Below, one piece after another: positions 60,745 to 64,000 of a stretch of DNA of 64,000 nt. A program made the position numbers and the translations under genes. Source of the stretch: Pseudocalidococcus azoricus BACA0444 (GTDB lineage: Bacteria > Cyanobacteriota > Cyanobacteriia > Thermosynechococcales > Thermosynechococcaceae); contig NZ_JAVMIP010000013.1 in NCBI RefSeq assembly GCF_031729055.1, positions 1 through 64,000 on the forward strand. The letters run 5' to 3'. Each line of letters starts with the position of its first letter. The first letter of the stretch is position 1. A model generated the notes under the pieces. The model had not been told where the DNA came from, ran no database searches, and was given only the letters and a program-made list of their open reading frames with translations.

Positions 60745-61527
60745 TTAATCTACAGAAAAAGTAACCGAGACCACAGCCGTAATGTCTTTATCAATAGTTT
60801 GGGTATCGTAGGAGCCGCCGCCACTGACATCGGTTGAGTAGCGGGCCGTAATCTGGAAAGCATCGGTCTCGGCACTCCGGACTGGCCCCACTTGACTGCG
60901 GGTGACTCCGGCAATGGCATCGGCCCGTTCCTTGGCATCTTGGGTGGCTTCCTTAATCATTTCAACCCGCAATTTGCTGAGATTGGTATAGAGATATTGG
61001 GGTGGATCGGAGACAAAGGGAATGCCCTCATTGATTAAGTCCGTGCTAGAGCGGGAGATTTTGGCAATCCCATCCACATCCGGCGAACTAATTTCAAAAC
61101 TCTGGACAAGGCGATAGGCCAAGGTTCTGCCCGTAGGATTGTTATTGACCAGTTCGGGAATGGCCTCGGTACTCACGGCACTCAGGGTGAGGGCATCGGC
61201 GGGAATATTTTGGGCTTTGAAATAGGCCTGGACGCGCTCACTATAGCGTTTGACATCCTGAAAGGCCTGGGCTAAGGTGGGCTGCTGACTGGAGACGGAA
61301 CTGCGCCAAACCACATGATCAGCCCGAATCGGTCGTTTTGCTGAACCAATCACCGTCAAGGTATCGCCACTGCGGAGAGATTTAATCGCCCCAGCCCCGA
61401 TTAGCGATCCAGTCCCGAGGGCAATAGCAATGGCTACTAAGCCCCAAAAAAGCTGGGGAAATGGTTTAGTTGTTGCGGATTGGGCAGGAGTTAAGGCCGA
61501 TGATCCAGGTTCAGACTCAGGGGGCAT
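60745..61527 (-). CDS. SIMPL domain (DUF541) protein
   Basis: A 260-aa exported protein. One N-terminal hydrophobic segment (LFWGLVAIAIALGTGSLIGA), then the SIMPL domain: GSAKRPIRADHVVWRSSVSS, QAYFKAQNIPADALTLSAVS and IKEATQDAKERADAIAG. The ending TDITAVVSVTFSVD-type beta strand (KDITAVVSVTFSVD) is typical. Function unknown in cyanobacteria. It lies on the same strand as the downstream ABC-2 permease gene, 80 bp away. Confidence 0.85.
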   Translation of the reverse strand: MPPESEPGSSALTPAQSATTKPFPQLFWGLVAIAIALGTGSLIGAGAIKSLRSGDTLTVIGSAKRPIRADHVVWRSSVSSQQPTLAQAFQDVKRYSERVQAYFKAQNIPADALTLSAVSTEAIPELVNNNPTGRTLAYRLVQSFEISSPDVDGIAKISRSSTDLINEGIPFVSDPPQYLYTNLSKLRVEMIKEATQDAKERADAIAGVTRSQVGPVRSAETDAFQITARYSTDVSGGGSYDTQTIDKDITAVVSVTFSVD

Positions 61528-61921
61528 AGTATTAGTTCACCAGGAATAATAAAAAGTTGACGATGCCTAACGACTTATGCCGTAGCTAATTGACTACAGC
61601 TTTGATAATGGATAATGACGCTTCTAAGAGGTGACAACAGGGACTAGAGCAATGTTCCGTTACCCCCGTTCTAATTCAATAATCGTCACCAAAACCGAAA
61701 CCTTACTGAATACTGACTTAACTTAATACTTACCTCATATTGATGATATTGATGACCCCGCTCAGGAACTCTGCCATCCTAAAGCTATGGCTTACCCAGG
61801 CTGTTCTGAGGGAGGAGAACTGTTTAAAAGACTGCCCATCAAGCATTTTCTGACTTGCCCTCATCTCACTCGAAATGAGTAACGCTATAGCTCTAGATAA
61901 AATCCCAACTGAGATAGCCCT
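61528..61921. other. Divergent spacer with a dispersed repeat
   Basis: About 390 bp between the SIMPL gene and the DUF4253-like gene. It holds the second copy of the dispersed repeat (61799-61886) close to the start of the downstream gene. No gene is seen; a minus-strand frame across it overlaps the next gene and is a shadow. Confidence 0.4.
61799..61886 (+). repeat. Dispersed repeat, copy 2
   Basis: Partner of the repeat at 26057-26145. The shared words are CTGTTC near the left end, AAGACT, the 13-mer ATTTTCTGACTTG and ATGAGT.ACGC. It ends about 35 bp before the ATG of the DUF4253-like gene, so it may carry part of that gene's promoter. Confidence 0.5.
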
Positions 61922-62332
61922 ATGCCGACTGCTCACAGGCCAGCCAAGTTTGCCCCCCTCTACCAACAGCAGACCGAAGCCCCCAATTTTGACCTTGAAA
62001 CGGACGATATTGTCGCTAAACTCCAGGCCTGGGATCAGCAGTATGGGGTTGAGATTCAAGATGTCGAAAATGATGCCCTCACAGTGATGTTTCAGACCCT
62101 GCCTGAGGAGTTAGAGGGCCTGGCCGCGGATATTTATCAGTTTTGCCCAGACGTGATTGATCAACATTTTGGCTGTTTTGACTCCTTCGTAGAAGACCTA
62201 GCCCCCGCAGATATTTCCCCAGAGTTAGCTGAGTTAATTGCTGGGGTTGATTTTGCCGATGATGAGTTTGGAATGGTACTCCTGATCAAGTCTTTACGGA
62301 TAAACAAGGGCGTGGGGCTATGGTGGGACTAA
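61922..62332 (+). CDS. DUF4253-like protein
   Basis: A 136-aa acidic soluble protein. The C-terminal half reads ADIYQFCPDVIDQHFGCFDS and ends LRINKGVGLWWD, which is the DUF4253 ending (FCPDxVDQG ... xxLYLWWD). The N-terminal half (LQAWDQQYGVEIQDVENDAL) also fits the family pattern of a mixed alpha/beta domain. Function unknown. The gene overlaps nothing and ends 10 bp before the convergent SDR gene. Confidence 0.75.
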   Translation: MPTAHRPAKFAPLYQQQTEAPNFDLETDDIVAKLQAWDQQYGVEIQDVENDALTVMFQTLPEELEGLAADIYQFCPDVIDQHFGCFDSFVEDLAPADISPELAELIAGVDFADDEFGMVLLIKSLRINKGVGLWWD

Positions 62333-62342
62333 ATAAGATTAC

Positions 62343-63053
62343 CTAGAAAAATAAATGACTCTCCGGTTGGATGTTAATTTCCATCGGCACGGCCTGGGGT
62401 TCCGCTTGCAGGGCAAATAAAATGCTTTGGGCGGCGGTGGCTGGGCTTAACATCTTGCTGCGATCCACTTTCAAGCTGACTTGATCCCAAAAGGGGGAGT
62501 CAATCCCACCAAAATAAAACAGGGTAAATTTAATCCCAAACCGCTTCAGTTCCTCGGCCATACATTTACTAAACCCCACGGCCCCAAATTTCGAGGCACA
62601 GTAGGCTGACCCCATGGCCATGGAGTGTTTGCCCAAAATCCCAATCACATTGCAGATATGCCCACCCTTGGTTTCCTTCATCGCCTCGGCTGCGAGTTGG
62701 CTGGTGTAGAAGTTTCCTTTCAAGTTCAAATCCAGCATGGCATCGAGATCAGCCGGTTCGATTTTGTTGTACTGCTTGAGGATACCGGCCCCAGCGACAT
62801 TAACCAGGACATCAATTTGCCCAAACTCAGCTTTTGCAGCGGTAAACAGGGCCTGGACTTGGCTGTAGTCGGTAATGTCCGTGGGCTGAATTAACACCGG
62901 GGTTTGGGGGGGCAAGGTCATCTCTAAATTTGTCAGCTTGTCAAGGTTGCGACTGGCCAGTACCAGTTTTGCCCCAAGTTTGGCTAATTCTGGCACCAAG
63001 GCCTGGCCAATGCCTCCAGTTGCACCCACCACCACGACAACTTTTCCGTTCAC
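62343..63053 (-). CDS. Short-chain dehydrogenase/reductase
   Basis: A 236-aa classical SDR: nucleotide-binding GATGGIGQAL, NVAGAGIL (the NAG motif variant), and the catalytic YCASK. The middle Ser of the triad appears to be in the GKHSMAMGSAYC segment. NADP is likely from the Arg-Asn after the first strand (LASRNLDKL). Substrate unknown. Divergent from rpoB, with a 220-bp shared upstream region. Confidence 0.88.
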   Translation of the reverse strand: MNGKVVVVVGATGGIGQALVPELAKLGAKLVLASRNLDKLTNLEMTLPPQTPVLIQPTDITDYSQVQALFTAAKAEFGQIDVLVNVAGAGILKQYNKIEPADLDAMLDLNLKGNFYTSQLAAEAMKETKGGHICNVIGILGKHSMAMGSAYCASKFGAVGFSKCMAEELKRFGIKFTLFYFGGIDSPFWDQVSLKVDRSKMLSPATAAQSILFALQAEPQAVPMEINIQPESHLFF

Positions 63054-63273
63054 AAAATATCCTGCATGATTGCCTGAGAAGTAACTTTACAATTATTTAC
63101 GATCTACCCCTGGCCTGGCAATTCCGAAAGGTTTTGCCTAAATCTGTTAAAATGCGATACCCTAGACAAGGTGCAATCCAATCCCTGCTTTTGAGGATAA
63201 TGGTTGACCTGTGGATCCTGATTAGAGTACAATGCAAGATCCGCAACATAGCGTGCCCCTCTAGAGGATATTC

Positions 63274-64000
63274 ATGGCTAGTAATCAAATTTACACGCCA
63301 CCCGCTTTTACTCTTCCAGACCTTGTCGAGATTCAGCGGGCCAGTTTTCGTTGGTTTTTAGAAGAAGGATTGATTGAAGAATTAGCCAGCTTTTCGCCTA
63401 TTACTGACTATACCGGCAAAATTGAACTCCATTTCCTCGCCCAGAATTACAAGTTAAAACAGCCTAAATATTCGGTTGATGAAGCCAAGCGGCGAGATGC
63501 GACCTACTCGATGCAGATGTATGTGCCAACGCGTCTAATCAACAAGGAAAATGGCAACATCATTGATCAGGATGTCTTCATTGGCGATCTGCCCCTGATG
63601 ACCGACCGGGGAACCTTTATTATCAACGGGGCCGAACGGGTGATCGTCAACCAGATTGTCCGCAGTCCAGGGGTCTATTACAAATCAGAAACCGACAAAA
63701 ATGGTCGCCGCAGTTACAATGCCAGCTTAATTCCCAACCGCGGGGCCTGGTTGAAATTTGAAACTGACAAGAATGATCTGATTTGGGTGCGGATTGATAA
63801 AACCCGGAAACTCTCAGCCCATGTGCTGTTGAAGGCCTTAGGCTTGAGCGATGGCGAGATCATGGAACGGATGCGCCACCCCGAGTATTACCAAAAAACT
63901 ATTGAGAAGGAAGGCAAATTTACTGAAGAAGATGCCCTCTTAGAGTTGTATCGCAAGCTCCGGCCTGGGGAACCTCCTACAGTTTCCGGTGGGCAGCAAT
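63274..64000 (+). CDS. rpoB: RNA polymerase beta subunit, 5' part
   Basis: N-terminal 242 codons of the beta subunit, running off the end of the window. [20 protein letters not shown] and [17 protein letters not shown] are the usual cyanobacterial start, followed by the lobe 1 segments [36 protein letters not shown] and [24 protein letters not shown] before the ATG is a good ribosome site. rpoC1 and rpoC2 would be expected downstream, outside the window. Confidence 0.95.
   Translation, partial: MASNQIYTPPAFTLPDLVEIQRASFRWFLEEGLIEELASFSPITDYTGKIELHFLAQNYKLKQPKYSVDEAKRRDATYSMQMYVPTRLINKENGNIIDQDVFIGDLPLMTDRGTFIINGAERVIVNQIVRSPGVYYKSETDKNGRRSYNASLIPNRGAWLKFETDKNDLIWVRIDKTRKLSAHVLLKALGLSDGEIMERMRHPEYYQKTIEKEGKFTEEDALLELYRKLRPGEPPTVSGGQQ

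Noticed and set aside
1-64000. tRNA, rRNA, tmRNA and riboswitches (including a cobalamin riboswitch near cbiA)
   Set aside because: I scanned the spacers by eye for T-loop, B12-box and similar signatures and found none I could defend. A covariance-model search would be decisive.

Overview
The window is chromosomal DNA of a cyanobacterium. The clearest markers are psbK (photosystem II), the cyanophycin pair cphB-cphA, a principal sigma factor of the cyanobacterial SigA type, a UPF0367 protein, and families common in cyanobacteria (DUF29, Uma2, DUF1565, multi-PAS diguanylate cyclase). The classic cyanobacterial HIP1 octamer (GCGATCGC) was noticed only twice, while the word CCAGGCC/GGCCTGG occurs throughout, inside and between genes. 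This points to a unicellular lineage related to Synechococcus PCC 6312 or Thermosynechococcus, but that placement is an inference. No rRNA, tRNA or CRISPR array was recognised.

Layout. 0-5 kb: glyoxalase I, biotin synthase, the cytochrome bd oxidase pair cydAB, and psbK on the opposite strand. 4.9-6 kb is a decay zone with an IS630-type transposase remnant and the 3' end of a dead pyruvate formate-lyase gene. 6-10 kb: an M20 amidohydrolase, UPF0367, an ECF-type ATPase and a large membrane protein. 9.9-11 kb is a second decay zone holding a DUF2887 (Rpn-like) pseudogene that is still readable from start to stop. 11-15.5 kb: a membrane-anchored three-haem protein overlapping ureD-ureA (with no ureB or ureC), then two unknown genes, one with a HicA-like domain fused to a coiled coil. 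15.5-21 kb: cyanophycin synthesis and degradation, a lone DppB-type permease and a TM2 protein. 21-38 kb: an eight-PAS diguanylate cyclase, ilvE, two glycosyltransferase-type genes, PBP2, glmM, a GH13 enzyme, comEC and a TIGR04282 transferase.

38-46 kb: a GlnH-GlnP fusion, then cobalamin genes (cobB/cbiA and a cbiG-cobJ fusion) interleaved with accessory DNA: a DUF1778 antitoxin with a broken GNAT toxin, a DUF29 protein, a GIY-YIG protein of unlike composition, and a VapBC pair whose toxin looks internally deleted. 45.7-52.5 kb is core: aroB, sigA, a lipoate-ligase-type protein, an FHA-PrsW fusion, and plsX-fabH.

52.5-58 kb is the most interesting accessory block. A single-chain restriction-methylation-specificity enzyme is translationally coupled to an MntA/HepT toxin-antitoxin pair, with a Uma2 protein upstream. 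The block lies between intact fabH and a decayed second copy of the fabH 3' end. 58-64 kb: small secreted proteins, a DUF1565 beta-helix protein, an ABC-2 permease, a SIMPL protein, a DUF4253-like protein, an SDR, and the 5' part of rpoB running off the end.

Two themes recur. Cofactor and central metabolism is well preserved (biotin, cobalamin, lipoate, fatty acid, cyanophycin, cell wall). Accessory genes show visible decay, with toxins lost more readily than antitoxins.
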